In this document: positions 46,602 through 57,410 of the stretch, one piece after another
Numbering within the stretch: the stretch's first letter is position 1
Layout: the number at the start of each line of letters is the position of its first letter
Assembly: GCA_009746045.1 (NCBI GenBank)
Contig: RPFO01000017.1
Location: 2,228,040 to 2,292,039, forward strand
From: Mesostigma viride
Lineage: Eukaryota; Streptophyta; Mesostigmatophyceae; Mesostigmatales; Mesostigmataceae
Direction: 5' to 3'
Length of the DNA stretch: 64,000 bases
Program-made: the position numbers and the translations under genes
Notes under the pieces: model-generated
What the model was told of the DNA's origin: nothing
Database searches by the model: none
What the model saw: the letters and a program-made list of their open reading frames with translations, nothing else

Positions 46602-49600
46602 TCACATTGAGCTGGCCGCCAAGGTGGATTCATCACCCTGGGTCCCGTCCCTGGTTTGTCCCTGAAACTTCCATGGTTTGTGAACCTGAAGCCACGCGAT
46701 CCGGCGCGCTTTCCGGCGCTGGTTCTTCTCGCTGGCTGTGCCCGCGGGGCGGTAGTTGTGCCACCGGCGGAATGGGTCGCCATCCGCTTGCAGCGGCCGC
46801 AGCCGCGTGGCCCCCGTGCAGTCCTCGCAGCAACAGCCGCGCATACGCTCGAGGCATGCGGGGCAGACACTGGGGAGGACAGGATGGTCGCCGTTTGAGG
46901 TTCACAAGAGGCGCATTTAGGAGCCAGAAGCCGACAGGTGGCAAAAGGACAGGAAATGAGATTATGAATGACGGGTGAGTTGAAGAAGCGCAGCGTGACT
47001 TGCCGTTAGAAAGGACTGTCAATTCATTATCATTTGCAAGGTTACCTCGTGCAACACCCCGACCCCTCCTGCTTGCTATTTCCGTAACAGTGAGTTTGGG
47101 TCAGCGACTTAAGTCATGCAGATGACTGACACGAGTGTATGACACTCAGATAAAGAGCAAAGGGAGGCCAGAAAAGACGGCACAAAGTCAGATGCCACCC
47201 TTGGAAGGACGGGTCGCATGAGGATGTGCTTAAGTCCCACGCGTTGCCAGCACACACATCGCCTTAACAGCATGGCACCGGGCCACACCAGAAGGCACGA
47301 GCATGCACACATACATCGAGTCGCTGCCGCCATGGCGTGCCCCTGACTCGATCAAGGACACAGGAACACGGCCAGTGCCACATGGCTTTGATGTCCCTTA
47401 TTGTAGATTATATTGTAGATTCTACTGTAGATTCTATTGTATATTCTAAGAAGCTGTTATGGCGAGAAGGCCCACGCACTTCCCACAACCCTGTGTTACA
47501 TGGAGTGAACGCATAACCAGGGCACAACTAATATGCCATGATGTCGCACATGACTCCAGCCCCAAGCCAACGCAGCTTGCCTCCCTGCTGTGCCCAGAGG
47601 AAGGGGAAGCAGGAGACGAGGAAGAAGACAGCGACTCTAGCAGGGCAGATGAGAGACACCTTGCAGCACGGTTGGGGGCCAGGGGACTCCAATAAGGGCT
47701 TCAAGGGGATACGATTTCTGGCCTGCGCTGGTTGTCTCCTTGATATGCGGAGATGCATGCCGGCTCTCAACCACGAGGGCAAAGAGCCACCAGAGCCACT
47801 TCCAAACTGTCTTGTGGAGATGGCTTATGGCCGACACCCAACCATGCGAGGCCGCCCACGCATCAGGCGTTAGACCCATAATACCATCATAGGATGTTAT
47901 GATACAGGCAGGCTTGAGCATTTATGGTACAGACCTTCCAGGTTTCAGGCCTGCACTGGTTGTCTTGTTGATGTAGTGCGCGGTTACACCCGTTATAACA
48001 TTGCGGCTATGCCAATTATGGTACTACAAGATTTACAGACATACTACACAATTAACAGCTATTGGTGCATCATCATGCGGGGCGGTTACTCACAGGAACA
48101 ACTCGTTGCAGTCGATGTTGGCGCAGTTGCGGTGGCGGGGCGGTGCCGGCGCACTGCAGTGAACGCACGTGCTGATCGCCCCCTCCATCGCCAGCGTCGC
48201 CGGCGCCGTCGCGTACTTGCTGGCATCCGCCCCTTGGTCCCCCCCCTCTGGTTTCTTGACCCCTACAGCGACGCGGTCATCGAACACGAACAGGTGGCCC
48301 CGCCACAGATCATTCCCCTGCGTCGCCAGGTAGTTCTGCACCCCGCCCTCGAGCGTGTACAGGTTTGTGTACCCGTCGGCGCGCAGCTTGGCAGACATGA
48401 TGTCGCAGCGGATGCCGCCCGTGCAGTACATGAGCACGTCGGTGTCCTGGCGGGGCGCCCCGACAGTCACCAGAAGCGGCTCGATCTCGACCGAGGGGTC
48501 CGTGTCGCGGAAGTCTCCCGTGTGCGGACGGGGGGCGCCCTGGGATCGCAAGGGGGAGAGGGAGCACATTTTGTTGAAGGGGCGGCGGGTTATTCGAATG
48601 TTGGTGGGGGGAATGGCTAGGAATGGGGTGGAAGGGGTGGAAGGGGAAATGGGCGTGTATATTGGATATAACGTGAGGGTGGAGTGGATATTATTGGAGA
48701 CAGAAGGTATAGATATGAATATTATAGATACGAATATCTTGATATGAATACATTCCATACGATGCATATTAAAAGGAAGCGGGGAAATATGCGAAATACA
48801 GGGCAAATACGCGATGCAAAATACGAGAAAGTTGGGCTCATAATGTTGTATTTATCATGATTCGAGCGTATTTCCAAACACTATGATGGTAACTTGTTTG
48901 CTGATTGTTGCGAGGAAAGGTAACTTGTTCGCTGATTGTTGCGAGGAAAGGTAACTTGTTCACTGGTTGTTGCGAGGAAAGGTAACTTGTTCACTGATTG
49001 TTGCGAGGAAAGGTAACTTGTTCACTGGTTGTTGCGAGGAAAGGTAACTTGTTCACTGATTGTTGCGAGGAAAGGTAACTTGTTCACTGGTTGTTGCGAG
49101 GAATGGTAACTTGTTCACTGGTTGAAGGTAAACTGCTGTTGATTAAACTGGTAATGAGGTAAAGGGCCCAACGGGGGAAAGGCGTGGTTGGGAAAGAGCA
49201 AGGAATTGAAAAAAAAAGGCGGCAATTAAGGCTTTTATACATGCCACAAAGAGTAAAAGTGGTGATGATGACGGTGGCGGGGAGAAGCGCAAGAGGTTCT
49301 GTGGGCATTCTGCCATGCATAAGCAATGGAGCCATGAAGTATGTTGCATCACACAGATGCAGGGTGGATTTGGTGTCGGCAGAAGATATGTCGATGCTGC
49401 TATCAAACTGACGAACCCAAACAGCGCATCAGGGCAGCGTAAGATACCATCTGTGGGCACCCGAACACGCATGCACGCGGCTGGGGAGAAGTTGGCCTGT
49501 CCAAAGGGATCTAGGGTAAAACCCTAGATATGGGACATGCCGACATGGTACCGTGCATACCTGGCACAGGGACCATTGGGCGTCCCACCTGGATAGCACA

Positions 49601-51538
49601 GATGCTGGCCAGGCAGCCAGCACAGCCGGCCAGGGAGCGGTACAAGTTACCAACGCACGTTTGACAGTCCTCACAGCAACGAGAACGGCAATCGTGATGA
49701 CTCTATTGTAAACATGGCATGGCCACGTCGGCGTGAATGAGTAAAACGTGGGTCTGTCATTGTGGGTACTGGGCCTGCAGAGCGGCTGGGCATATTCGCA
49801 TTCAGCGTCAACGGGTAGGTCCTAAGATGCCCTGCCACTCCTCGCCAACCCATCCCACTTCATTCCCTCCTGTTGAATCCCCACCTCCCACCAAAAACCC
49901 ACCGCCGCCCCCGTTCCCGCCCTGAACTCGCCCCCATCCCCACACGCGTCCCCTATCCCTGGGGCCTGTGTGTGTGCTCTCTGTCCTGTACTGGACAGTA
50001 CGGCTTGCTTGCTGCTGCTGTAGCTGCCCGCATCTATCAAGCCTCCCCTCTCGCTCACGCTTGGTCACACTCCCTTGTACCCCAAAGTGTGGTCACCGTC
50101 GCACCAAGGCTGGGGCCAGACGGCATGCACCCAACGGCACGGGTTGCGTGGGGGAGAAAGCGGAGTGGAAGGCATCCCCTGCGCAGCGCAGCAACTGGCC
50201 GAGACGCAACAAACTGACCCTCCGTTCACGAACCTCCAACTACAACGCCTCAATAGTCGCTTGTCCCTCCTTCCTTGAACTGAGTCATCACCACAGCTTG
50301 CTAACATGGCTCAAACCTGCATGCTGCCACTTGTCCCCCCCCCCCCCCCCCCCCTGTGGCTGCCCCCATGCTGCCAGTGTACGCACACACCCAGGCGATT
50401 GGCAGGTGGTTCAGGAACTGTCTGGGTGGACGACAGAAGGCGGCGGCGACCATGACTGCACACCTCCAGAGGAAGCTCTAAACACACTTCCATCAACAGT
50501 AGACAGTTAGTAGTTGCGTTGGGTAGGTGTCCATACTTGCTGTAGGCGATGGTTCCTATTTTGCGCTTCAAACACGTTGCCACTGTAAGTTATCATGTTT
50601 TCAACCAGCAGACACTAGTACTACGATATACTAGTGTACTTAATCTAGTACTACTATATCAATGAGACAATCAGCGCACGCCTGAAATCTATAAAAACTG
50701 CTTGTAGGTAGCAATAATGGGAATACATACTAATATAAACTAGCATATGATGATAATATTATAAGAATACACCACTCACCTCAAAGTGGCCCACATCCCA
50801 CTCGTAGTTGTTCCTCAGGTCCACCAGCACCGTCTTGCGTGGCCCACTGCCCCGATTAGCCAGCCGCTCCCGCCACTGGGCGGGCGTGAGTGGCGTGGCG
50901 CGCGCGGACGGGTCCGTCAGTGGCAGGTGCTGCGTGCCGCCAGGCAGGGAGATCAGGTTGGGTTTGTAGCGCAGCTTGAGGCGGGGGAACGCGTGCTTCT
51001 GCAGGCCGCCGGAGGTCTGCACGCGCATGCCAGCATAACGAGGGTCCGCCAGCAGCCATTCGGTGTATGCCCGTGCGTGGTCCATCCGCCCGCTCAGCTG
51101 CGCGTTGATGCCTTGCTCGTTGATGTAGATGCGGCCGCAGATGGGCATCCCCTGCTCGTCGCCGCCACCCAGCGCCGTGACGAAGTCGAGGTGGCGCGCG
51201 ACCTCCGCGTGCGGGTCTTCGATTCTAACTAAATGGTAGAAAGTCGAGACGGCGTATTCAGGACTATCTACCGATTCCTCGCGAGAAGTCTCGGCGAGGG
51301 TGCAGACCACCCGCCTCGAAATGCACGAGTCCCGCTGCCAAACTACCGGACGGACAAGGCTTTGACGTGGCTCGGAAAAGCTCACCCTGAAGCTCAGCCC
51401 TTGGCAAGCTCGGAAAGGAGCTCTGTGAAACTTTGGAAATGTAGCTGCTTCGATTCTAGCCAAAGCGGTAAATGCTAGCGCTGCTTGCGGAAGCGCGGGG
51501 CGGCTTTGAACCAGCATTGCGACCCGTGGCAACGCCAT
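46602..51538 (-). CDS. STR8: Plastid rhodanese-like protein, STR8/TrhO (UPF0176) family, three exons
   Basis: The exons on the minus strand are 51538-50780, 48539-48094 and 46869-46602, giving 490 codons that join in frame. The introns are GT-AG with GTGAGT donors and ATCCCAG and CCCCAG acceptors. Residues 1-70 are Arg/Ser/Ala-rich with few acidic residues, like a plastid transit peptide. The N-terminal TrhO domain follows (VARHLDFV, IYINEQGINAQLSG, HAFPRLKLRYKP). Then comes the rhodanese domain, with VLVDLRNNYEWDVGHFE and the active-site loop MYCTGGIRC (Cys about 292). A Cys-rich tail ends the protein (CVHCSAP, RHRNCANIDCNELFL, CPACLERMRGCCCEDC). Bacterial TrhO uses the rhodanese-type cysteine fold to hydroxylate wobble uridine 34 of tRNA. 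The same role in plastids is inferred. Intron lengths are 1,224 and 2,240 bp. The gene is divergent from the kinesin. The start is the first Met of the open frame. Confidence 0.88.
46870..48093 (-). other. Intron 2 of the STR8-like gene
   Basis: Between donor GTGAGT (48093-48088) and acceptor CCCCAG. A plus-strand frame at 47459-47873 is open but shows no family motif. The phrase GCCTGCRCTGGTTGTC occurs at about 47718 and 47949, suggesting a small duplication. TTGTAGATT-type repeats occur at 47400-47448. I see no separate gene. Confidence 0.6.
48540..50779 (-). other. Intron 1 of the STR8-like gene
   Basis: 2,240 bp with donor GTGAGT and acceptor ATCCCAG. It contains a 31-bp tandem repeat (48888-49125) and an uninterrupted C20 run (50335-50354). 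A minus-strand Cys-rich frame near 49560-49680 is noted but not assigned, because the proposed exon junction reads through without it. Confidence 0.65.
48888..49125. repeat. 31-bp tandem repeat inside the STR8-like intron
   Basis: About eight units of GGTAACTTGTTCACTGRTTG plus TTGCGAGGAAA start at 48888, 48919, 48950, 48981, 49012, 49043, 49074 and 49105. The GATTG and GGTTG forms alternate from the third unit on, so the later part grew by duplicating pairs. Confidence 0.92.
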
Positions 51539-52697
51539 TGCGAATTCGGTGCTACAAAACCGCTAATTTGCCCAAAAAAAGAGTAAGAGCAAACTCTTAG
51601 TTCATGAGAATACTTAATATTAGAGCGTATATATATATATATTCCCCTAACTAATGCCCAAGACTTGGGGGCCGAGCATAAAATTAGAGCAGCGTCGTAT
51701 CGTCCTGCAAATACCTGCAGCCCAAAACTGAGGGCCACGGTCCAGATAAAGCTGGAGGCAGGAAACCAGGGGCCTGCCTTTTAACCTCGAAAGGCGATGC
51801 CTACTTATTATCGTTATGCGGAGGTTGGCTGGAAGGAGATTATCACGGCTAGGCGGCTGCGCTTGCCTCGTGAGGACATTATTATCCGTGACGTAAGAAT
51901 TGCGGTACATAACACTATCTTGACCCCACTTACGGCATGGCCGACGTACGACCCCTAGAGGTGCAATCACGTGACACGTAAACACTAAACATAAAACAGT
52001 GGGGTGACCAGTGGGTGACAGCATTAACTTCACAAATGTGCAGCCGGACCAGGCGTCCGTCACTCGTCAGCCAGTTGGATCCCACGCCACACATTGAGCA
52101 GCACAAAACAAGGCAAAATCCTAAGGGTTTCGTAACTGTTGTACGATGGCATACGGTAATCTCGACTACGCAATAGATAAAATGAGCCCGACAATTGGCC
52201 TGACAACCACAGTAATATAGATTCTGCAATAGTAATATAGATTCTGGGGTGAGGAATCCCCATTTTTGGTCGCTGGAAATACTTCATCCGGCAATGCGCG
52301 CGCATGGCGGACTGGGACACCTCCGTGGGTTGGCTCGAGACTGGAAAGCAATGTAGTTGCAGCCGTCGAAGAGAAAATGCAACGAATGCCACATTTTGTT
52401 TCACAACATAATGCCATTTATGGCCTACCTCGTGATAAAAAGGGCGAAGCCAACAAATGCTCTGCATTACCAAGGCGGGCAAATTTGTAGTCTGACATGA
52501 TTGGGGACGCTGCCTGCTAGTTCTGCCGGTGCGGTGCCTGGTATTTATGGATATGACGGATTTCTCATGGAGGGAATATGAATTTCATGTATTTGTTTCA
52601 TTCACGACCCTTGCATGTGTAACCCCGTGAGCCGCTAAAGATTTGGGGAGGGCATCCTCCGTTGATGTCCTCAGTTGTACGATAACTGACATTTTTC
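51539..52697. promoter_or_regulatory. Shared intergenic region between divergent STR8-like and kinesin genes
   Basis: 1,159 bp between two start codons on opposite strands, so it must hold the 5' UTRs and promoters of both. A TATATATATATAT tract lies at about 51628-51642. The direct repeat TAATATAGATTCTG occurs twice at about 52212-52245. No transcription factor site can be assigned. Confidence 0.5.
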
Positions 52698-55475
52698 ATG
52701 GGGAACAACAAGGCACAGCTGGCTGACGATGACGACGACGAGCTCGCCAGAGGAGACAAGAGCTCGGCGGTGCGCGTGGTCATGCGCATTCGCCCCCTGC
52801 TCAAGCGCGAGTATGGCTACGACATCTGCGTGGAATTGCCCGACGACGAGACCATCGTGGTCCGGCGGGGCGACTCGCAGCTGCGGACGAAGATGGACCG
52901 GGTGCTAGACCAGGAAGCCTCCCAGGAAGACCTGTACCGGCTGGCGCGCGGTCACGTGATGCCCGCGACGCGCGGGGTCAACTGCACCATCTTCGCGTAC
53001 GGTCAGACCGGGTCGGGCAAGACGTTCAGCATGCTGGGCTCCGAGTGCGAGCAGCGGGACGGGTCGCTCAAGTACGACTTCGCGGGCAAGATGGGCGGCA
53101 TCACGCCGCGCGCGATCCGCGACATCTTTGCCTGGCGGGACACCCAGGCGGGGCCCCAGGGCGAGTGGGAGACCGTCATCACGTGCTCCTTCCTCCAGAT
53201 CTACGGCGACCGGCTCTTCGACCTGCTGGAGCCACACCGGCGGCTGCAGCCGTGGGACATGGACTCCCGTGACAGCCGCAAGAAGCACATCACAGGGATG
53301 GAGATCCGCGAGGACCCTGCGTGGGGCATGCGCGTGCCCCAGCTGTCGGAGCACGTGGTGACGTCTGCGGAAGCAGCGCTTGAGCTGGTGGAGAAGGGGG
53401 CGGCCAACCGCACACAGCGGCAGACCGAGTACAATGAGCACAGTAGCCGCAGCCACAGCATCTTCACACTGTGGATCGAGCAGCGACCGAAAGGGGAGGG
53501 CGGCGGCGGGGATGCTGCCAGCAAGGCGCTGCTGCGGCGCTCCAAGCTGCACCTGGTGGACCTGGCCGGGTCAGAGAAGTGGGTCAAGGAGAACGACTCT
53601 AATTATAGTGCGGAGCGCATCAGCGAGATGACCGCGATTAACAAGTCGCTGTCGTGCCTCGGCAAGTGCATCATGGCGCTCACGCAGGGGGTGAAACGCG
53701 AGTTCATTCCCTTCCGCGAGTCCAAGCTCACGCGGCTGCTGGCCGACTCCCTCGGGGGCAACGCCAAGACTCTGATTCTGGCGACCGCGTCGCCCAGCGC
53801 CCAGTACGCGGATGACACCCGCTCGACTGCCAAGTTTGCGGACGCGGCGCGCCAAGTGCTGGTGTCGGCGCGCGTGAATGATGAGATGGACGAGGGTGCG
53901 ATGATCAGCCGACAGGAGAAAGAGATTGCTCGGCTCAAGCAGCTGCTGCGGTCGCTCACCGAGGAGGAGTCGGCCCTCAAGGGGCTGAACGACACCAACA
54001 GGAGCCTGAGCCGGGAGCTGGAGCAGGCGCAGGCGAACCTGCGTGCCGTGCAGCAGCAGATAAAGGAGGTGGAGGAGGAGCTCAACAGGGAGCGCGCGAG
54101 GCGGCAGTTGTTCGAGTCCACGTTCCGCCAGACGACGTTGCTGAGACAAGATGAGTCCTCGGCCAGCGTGGAGGTGCGCTTGCCCCACAGCCTGTTCAGC
54201 CAGGCGATCGCGCTCACCGATGACGAGGGGCTGTCCGATACAGGGACCAGCAGGAGGGGGGGGGACCGCTCGCTGATGGGCACGATGCAGGGCGGATGGG
54301 GCTCGGACATGGGGCCCCTGGCGACGCCAAGTGGCGGCTCCCCGAGCGACGATAGCCCAACGAGGGGGTCCCTGAGGCGGCCACGGATGGGGGGACCTAG
54401 CCGGCTGAGTCACGAGTTCGAGGATGACGAGACGGACTGGATCTCGGGTGCGCTCGCGGCCACGCCCGATATCTCCCGCAAGGGGGGGGCTCGCAAGGCT
54501 GGGGGTGGCGTCCGGCTCACGCACACGCAGTCCGGGTACTACTCGCATGGGGCACCTGAGGAGAGGCCCCGGCGGCGCGAAGGGCTGGACGCCACCCGGG
54601 TGGTTAATGGTGGTGGGGAGGACCTCAAGGGCCATGCGGACAAGGGGGCCAAGAAGACCAAGGCCAGCAAGCCAGCCAAGAAGGTGGCGGAATGGAACGA
54701 TCGGTTCTTCCTACCCGACGAGCCGTCGCCACGGGGGTCCCACTCCTCTCCCGCAGGGCCACTCTCCCCGCCGTCACCGTCACCCGCAGGGCTGAGGGGT
54801 GGGTCGAAGGGGCGCCTTGCGAGCGCGCGCACCAGCCCGACCAAGTCCCGTGCAGGCGCCAAGCCGACGGGGGACCTGCGGGCCGGCCATGGCTATTTAA
54901 AGCACAGCCCCTCCATGCAGTCGCCCACGAACCGTAGAGCGGAGGAAGCGGAGGAGGGCCCGCGGCGGCCACATTCAGCGAACGGGACGGGGTCGCCAGC
55001 ATCTCCACCACGCTCGCGCCAGGATGCACCGGGGGGGGGCGGTTCCCCCCTGCCAGGGCCTCGGTCACCCAAGCCTCCGCTGGCCAACGGAAGCCCCACA
55101 GGAATACCGAGGGCCCGCGGTGCATCGAGCGGATTTGTCTCGCCTGGCAGGGACAGCAGCCGTACCAGCCGCCTGTCAGGGTCGGCTGCGATCTCCCGGT
55201 CAGTGTCGTCAGTGGAGCGGGGGTCGGAGCGTACCCCCCCTAGAGACCAGCGGGGGCGCCAGGCGTGGATGGACGGGGGTGCGACCGCGCAGGACGTGGA
55301 CACGGACAATTTGTTGGCGGCGGTGGAGGCAGTGGAGAGTGTGGGGACGGATGCTAGGTCGTCCCGCTCGCTCAAAGGGAGGAGCAACACACCGCAGAAG
55401 CAGCGGCTGTCAAGAGTGTATCTGTCGTCAAGCTCAAGAGGTGCCTCGCCCACATCAAGGCGAGGCCCCAGTTGA
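52698..55475 (+). CDS. Kinesin-like motor protein, N-terminal motor, intronless
   Basis: A single 925-codon frame starts at MGNNKAQLADDDDDELARG. The motor domain covers about residues 24-390, with VVMRIRPLLK at the start, P-loop YGQTGSGKTF (102-109), switch I NEHSSRSHSIF (246-256), switch II LVDLAGSEK (286-294), and INKSLSCLGKCIMAL, FRESKLTRLLADSLGGNAKT and STAKFADAARQV at the end. Residues 400-475 look like a coiled coil (rich in Glu, Arg, Leu and Gln) and would allow dimerisation. Residues 480-925 are low-complexity Ser/Pro/Gly/Arg-rich, probably disordered. All nucleotide-binding motifs are intact, so an ATP-driven microtubule motor is expected. The subfamily is unclear. GSEKW in place of the usual GSER and an Asp-rich N terminus are unusual. 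A Met at the start with a stop upstream supports the chosen start. Confidence 0.93.
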   Translation: MGNNKAQLADDDDDELARGDKSSAVRVVMRIRPLLKREYGYDICVELPDDETIVVRRGDSQLRTKMDRVLDQEASQEDLYRLARGHVMPATRGVNCTIFAYGQTGSGKTFSMLGSECEQRDGSLKYDFAGKMGGITPRAIRDIFAWRDTQAGPQGEWETVITCSFLQIYGDRLFDLLEPHRRLQPWDMDSRDSRKKHITGMEIREDPAWGMRVPQLSEHVVTSAEAALELVEKGAANRTQRQTEYNEHSSRSHSIFTLWIEQRPKGEGGGGDAASKALLRRSKLHLVDLAGSEKWVKENDSNYSAERISEMTAINKSLSCLGKCIMALTQGVKREFIPFRESKLTRLLADSLGGNAKTLILATASPSAQYADDTRSTAKFADAARQVLVSARVNDEMDEGAMISRQEKEIARLKQLLRSLTEEESALKGLNDTNRSLSRELEQAQANLRAVQQQIKEVEEELNRERARRQLFESTFRQTTLLRQDESSASVEVRLPHSLFSQAIALTDDEGLSDTGTSRRGGDRSLMGTMQGGWGSDMGPLATPSGGSPSDDSPTRGSLRRPRMGGPSRLSHEFEDDETDWISGALAATPDISRKGGARKAGGGVRLTHTQSGYYSHGAPEERPRRREGLDATRVVNGGGEDLKGHADKGAKKTKASKPAKKVAEWNDRFFLPDEPSPRGSHSSPAGPLSPPSPSPAGLRGGSKGRLASARTSPTKSRAGAKPTGDLRAGHGYLKHSPSMQSPTNRRAEEAEEGPRRPHSANGTGSPASPPRSRQDAPGGGGSPLPGPRSPKPPLANGSPTGIPRARGASSGFVSPGRDSSRTSRLSGSAAISRSVSSVERGSERTPPRDQRGRQAWMDGGATAQDVDTDNLLAAVEAVESVGTDARSSRSLKGRSNTPQKQRLSRVYLSSSSRGASPTSRRGPS

Positions 55476-55855
55476 TACAGGGGGTGGGGGGTGGGTAGGT
55501 TGAGATGGCAGTGGGATACCCTGCTTTTGGCTTGGCTTGCTGTATGTAGCTTACGCTCTTTGTGCTCTTGTATATAGAGGTGTCAAAAAGTGAGGCATGC
55601 AACCAGGTTGTGTCTTGCGCATTATTGATTTAGGTGCTGTACATAGGTGGTTGAAGTTGACATGCCATGCCCAGCGCATTGGTTGTCTCTCCTTTCAGAA
55701 TTGTTATCGATGTCAGTCTATCGGCGATTCTGCGTGTACGGCTTTGGACGAACGGTTGCTGTATGAAGTCGTTGTGATCGGCCCTTTGAAGAGCGCCAGA
55801 TTGCGCCTGATTGGGCTATCTGCTGCGCTAGCGGCTAGACTAGATAGTAGATCCA
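55476..55855. other. Kinesin 3' flank, no further gene seen
   Basis: Contains TGTATATAG and TGTATGTAG sequences but no poly-A signal that can be assigned. Short frames lack motifs. Confidence 0.45.
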
Positions 55856-57410
55856 TAATGAATTAATTAATTAGACTCGTGCTCCCGCTGGGGAGTCACG
55901 GAGCATTAACCCCGATGGATGGATGGATTAATTAATTAATTAATTAATAAGCACGTGACTGCGTCACGTGGGTGCCAATACAGAGTAAAGGAACCTTCAA
56001 CCCTATATACACAGCAAGAAGGAGGGAGGGCACCCTAGCTTCTCTCACTGCCGCAAGTGGACAGGCCACAGAGCGCTCTCTCCACGGCATGGTGCATCAT
56101 GCCGGGGCGCAACACTGTGGGTGCAATACCATAGGTAGGCTGACGCATTGCTTATGCTACAAATGTGAGGTGGGCTCAAGACGTCGGCTAATTAAGGCGC
56201 AAGCTGATGGCCACAAGGTGCCAGAGCTAATTGAAGGTACTATAACGCTATGCGCTAATATCGTTTCAATTGCTGTAATGCCTAAGCTATCCCATCATCG
56301 ATTGCCCCCATCTAGACAACTAGCTAGAGTGCTGTATCCCGGGGAAGCCCGGGGGGGCTTCCACAGTTTCTTGTTGACATAGAGGTCCCCGCCCCGCCAG
56401 TACACTTGGGGCTTCTCGGGGTTGGTCTTGATGGGAAGGGGGCCGGGCCACTGATCGCGGCGTTGCTGCACTGCTGGGCTGGCGTCAGGTCGTCGTCAAG
56501 CGACCAGGAGGTGTCCACCAGCTTCTTGCGCCGAGAGAGGAACCGAACTCGGGCTGTGATGTCGCTGAAGGTGAGGACCACTGGAGGGCGCCCATGCAGC
56601 CTTGGCCCGTGGATGGGGCAGGCGGTTGGCGCCCTGCAGTGCCGCACCTGGCAGCTCCATGCACGCCAAGAGCTGTTTCTTCAGCTCGTCGAGAAGAGAG
56701 TCTGGGGTCTCCTCCGGCGGCATGTCGAAGCGCCTGAGGATGACCCGGCAGCGGCGACGGTCGCGGTCAGCGGCCTCGCGGCGCGTGTCTTCCAGCTCCT
56801 GGAGCTTGGTGGTGATGGCAGTCGTGGTGGTAGAGGATGCCTGGCTCTTGAGCAGGTCCGCCCAGGAGGCGCGAGTCGAGGGGTCATCGCCAGCCCTACC
56901 AGCAGGTTGGGCGGCGATAGTGGCCGTTCGCTCGGCGATCTCGGGGACCTGCGTGGCCAGGGCGTCTACCTTGGTAGCAACTGCCTCAAGTTTCACGGTA
57001 CCTTGGCCGACTCGGCCTTCCACCTGGTTAAGGCGGGTGGTCACAGTGGCTGTGGCCTCGAAAACTTTGGTGGCAATGTGCTCTTGCGTAGCAGTAAACT
57101 GAGGCTGGAGCTTAAGTGCGACTCTGGCTTCAATGTTGTTGACCTTGGCCGAGAGAGTGTTGAGTGGGCCGTCAGGCGCGTTCAGGGCGGCGAGCTGCTC
57201 AGCCATCGGCGCCAGCTGCTCCGCCACTGCAGCTCGGATGGAGTCCGTGCTCGGGGGGAGGTGCCGCTCTGCGGGGACGCTGTGGCTGCCCGTCTGCGCT
57301 CATGCAGGAGGCTCCTGAGGCCAGCGTAGCCAATCTGGGCGATCGATGTCCTGGGCGTCGCAGCGCAGGTAGCTGCACATGATTACTGCCTTCAAGTACG
57401 CCTCCGGTTC
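55856..57410 (-). mobile_element. ORF1 element, subfamily 2, minus orientation
   Basis: On the minus strand it contains ORF1 (57303 to about 56290) and a 3' region. Two AATT tracts lie at its 3' side: 55927-55950, and 55856-55869 beside a stem CTCCCC-AGC-GGGAG (55878-55891). Which of these closes this copy is unclear, since the second may belong to a separate truncated copy. The segment 55985-56037 recurs inverted at 38281-38333. The 5' boundary is a junction with the oppositely oriented copy at about 57410. Confidence 0.55.
56290..57303 (-). pseudogene. Retroelement ORF1 with coiled coil, RRM-like and C-terminal domains, frameshifted
   Basis: It reads from MSADGQPQRPRRAAPPPE (57303), shifts at a C run, and then a long frame (57227-56496) encodes a heptad-like coiled coil from LSAKVNNIEARVALKLQPQF through VTTRLNQVEGRVGQG and VATKVDALATQVPEIAE. 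The RRM-like start RRCRVILRRFDMPPEETPDS follows. After another shift it continues with PPVVLTFSDITARVRFLSRR, SWSLDDDLTPAQQ and PQVYWRGGDLYVNKKLW. Coiled coil, then RRM, then C-terminal domain is the order of L1 ORF1p, which trimerises and binds the element RNA. At least two frameshifts break it. Confidence 0.72.

Noticed and set aside
46607-47022. Frames overlapping the last STR8 exon on both strands
   Set aside because: They are shadows of the exon in other frames. Only one frame continues the conserved Cys-rich tail.
47459-47873. Plus-strand frames within STR8 intron 2
   Set aside because: No family motif, no splice support and short length. Left as intron.
49429-49690. Cys-rich minus-strand frame in STR8 intron 1 (CQTCVGNLYRSLAGCAGC)
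   Set aside because: The exon 1 to exon 2 junction is already in frame and matches the family without it. There is no evidence for an extra exon or separate gene.
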